A model generated the notes under the pieces. That model made no database searches and had not been told where the DNA came from. It saw nothing but the letters and a program-made list of their open reading frames with translations. A program made the position numbers and the translations under genes. Positions 5,392-6,011 of a stretch of DNA of 6,011 nt are shown one piece after another (the first letter of the stretch is position 1; each line of letters begins with the position of its first letter). Source of the DNA: CAVPLU01 sp964601325 (GTDB lineage Archaea; Thermoproteota; Bathyarchaeia; 40CM-2-53-6); assembly GCA_964601325.1 (NCBI GenBank), contig CAZRNA010000089.1:1-6011 (forward strand), given 5' to 3'.

Positions 5392-5653
5392 ATCGAAGAA
5401 CGAGTTGAAGCTCGAGCTTCAAGGGGAAGGGCACACTTTCTGTAATCTGCTACAGTGGATACTGCTTCAGGACAAGGGCGTTGACATGGCAGGATACGAT
5501 GTTCCGCACCCTCTGCTCCCGAACGCAATTCTGTACATACGGACAAAACGAGAGTCATCTCCCGAGAAGGCACTGACGCGGGCCTTGGCAAAGGTAGGCG
5601 AGATGAGCAACGAGTTCATGGAAAAACTCGACAAAGCCACCGTTCCAAGCTGA
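5369..5653 (+). CDS. rpoL: DNA-directed RNA polymerase subunit L (Rpb11-like)
   Basis: Subunit L pairs with subunit D to form the platform on which archaeal RNA polymerase assembles (the counterpart of the bacterial alpha dimer). The 94-residue protein begins with TTG and has the family pattern: a first strand (LKVLARSKNELKLELQGE), the signature GEGHTFCNLLQ (19-29) running into the long helix, VDMAGYDVPHPLL (38-50), an ILYIRTK strand (54-60) and a C-terminal helix. Length matches archaeal RpoL (about 90-100). Extending to the upstream ATG at 5303 would add unrelated residues encoded inside csl4, so the TTG with GAGGTG before it is preferred. Translation is coupled to csl4 by overlap. Eukaryotic Rpb11 usually has GEDHT; Gly replaces Asp here. 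Confidence 0.93.
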   Translation: MNLKVLARSKNELKLELQGEGHTFCNLLQWILLQDKGVDMAGYDVPHPLLPNAILYIRTKRESSPEKALTRALAKVGEMSNEFMEKLDKATVPS

Positions 5654-5669
5654 TCCGAACAGATCGCAG

Positions 5670-6011
5670 CTGAAGCTTATTCTCACGGATTCGAAACTGG
5701 CCAAACTAGGCGACGCATACGTAAACTTCGTCTTCTCACTCGGCAGATCAAAAGCTCTTGAAGAGCCACAGGGCATCAAAGTCAGCGATAGGATACTCGC
5801 GGAAGCTCTCAGAAAATCTGGACTGAGACAAGAGCTACCGCATCGTACGACCCGTCAGGACTGCGCGAACGCGGTTGAGGCTCTCCTCGTGTACGGCTAC
5901 CTGAATAAGCTGGTTTCGCTAGAGGAAACGGTCGAGCAAATAGCAGCTGCACCAGATTCCCCCGTCGATGTCTTCGTTCAGCTAATCAAGGCGGTTGCGG
6001 AGAAGATCGAA
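5670..6011 (+). CDS. Short RNase III-fold (Mini-III-like) protein, no canonical start, 3' end cut by window
   Basis: The frame is open from the base after a stop at 5604-5606 to the right edge but contains no ATG, GTG or TTG until 5889, inside the conserved core. I place the start provisionally at CTG 5670, giving 114 residues in the window. The sequence LAKLGDAYVNFVFSLGRSK (10-28) resembles the RNase III signature around its LGD, and DCANAVEALLVYGYL (64-78) resembles the second metal-binding helix. By eye, Asp15 and Glu70 match E. coli Asp45 and Glu117, but the Glu38/Glu41 positions are Ser/Ala and Asp114 is Asn67. The reduced first motif is like bacterial Mini-III. No double-stranded-RNA-binding domain is seen before the edge. 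Short RNase III-like proteins are annotated in TACK archaea (from memory). Its position after csl4-rpoL suggests a role in RNA processing. It could be inactive or structural. Confidence 0.7.
   Translation, partial: MKLILTDSKLAKLGDAYVNFVFSLGRSKALEEPQGIKVSDRILAEALRKSGLRQELPHRTTRQDCANAVEALLVYGYLNKLVSLEETVEQIAAAPDSPVDVFVQLIKAVAEKIE

Overview
The window is archaeal. It carries genes that bacteria lack: diphthamide synthase Dph2, the exosome cap subunit Csl4 and the Rpb11-like RNA polymerase subunit L. It also shows archaeal TATA elements alongside GAGGT/AGGAG Shine-Dalgarno sites. The order dph2 - METTL5-like methylase - csl4 - rpoL - short RNase III-like gene, and the style of the proteins, fit a TACK-type lineage such as Thaumarchaeota/Nitrososphaeria, Bathyarchaeia or relatives. 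Lineage is inferred from gene content and memory of families, not from a search. Base composition is moderate, with G+C near half by eye.

Layout. (1) 1-1806, + strand: the C-terminal three quarters of phosphoenolpyruvate synthase, cut by the left edge. (2) 1807-2013: a GC-rich, gene-free stretch between convergent genes, packed with inverted repeats. (3) 2014-2361, - strand: a thioredoxin with a WCGPC active site and its own promoter and SD. (4) 2362-2631: a divergent intergenic region with a bulged inverted repeat and a TTGCACA direct repeat. (5) 2632-3030, +: a small HELLH putative metallopeptidase. (6) 3067-4107, +: Dph2. (7) 4091-4669, +: a METTL5-like RNA N6-adenine methyltransferase overlapping dph2 by 17 nt. 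(8) TATA box near 4695, then csl4 (4762-5391) and rpoL (5369-5653, TTG start, 23-nt overlap). (9) From about 5670 to the right edge: a short RNase III-fold protein that has no canonical start codon in its frame.

From 3067 to the end the genes form an information-processing block: translation-factor modification (Dph2), predicted rRNA methylation (methylase), RNA decay and processing (Csl4), transcription (RpoL) and a putative structured-RNA nuclease. No mobile element, CRISPR array, tRNA or rRNA was found. The points most worth a second look are the start-less RNase III-like gene behind rpoL with its unusual catalytic residues, the palindromic element at 1839-1883, and the competing hairpins in front of dph2. 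I do not see a clearly new multi-gene system.
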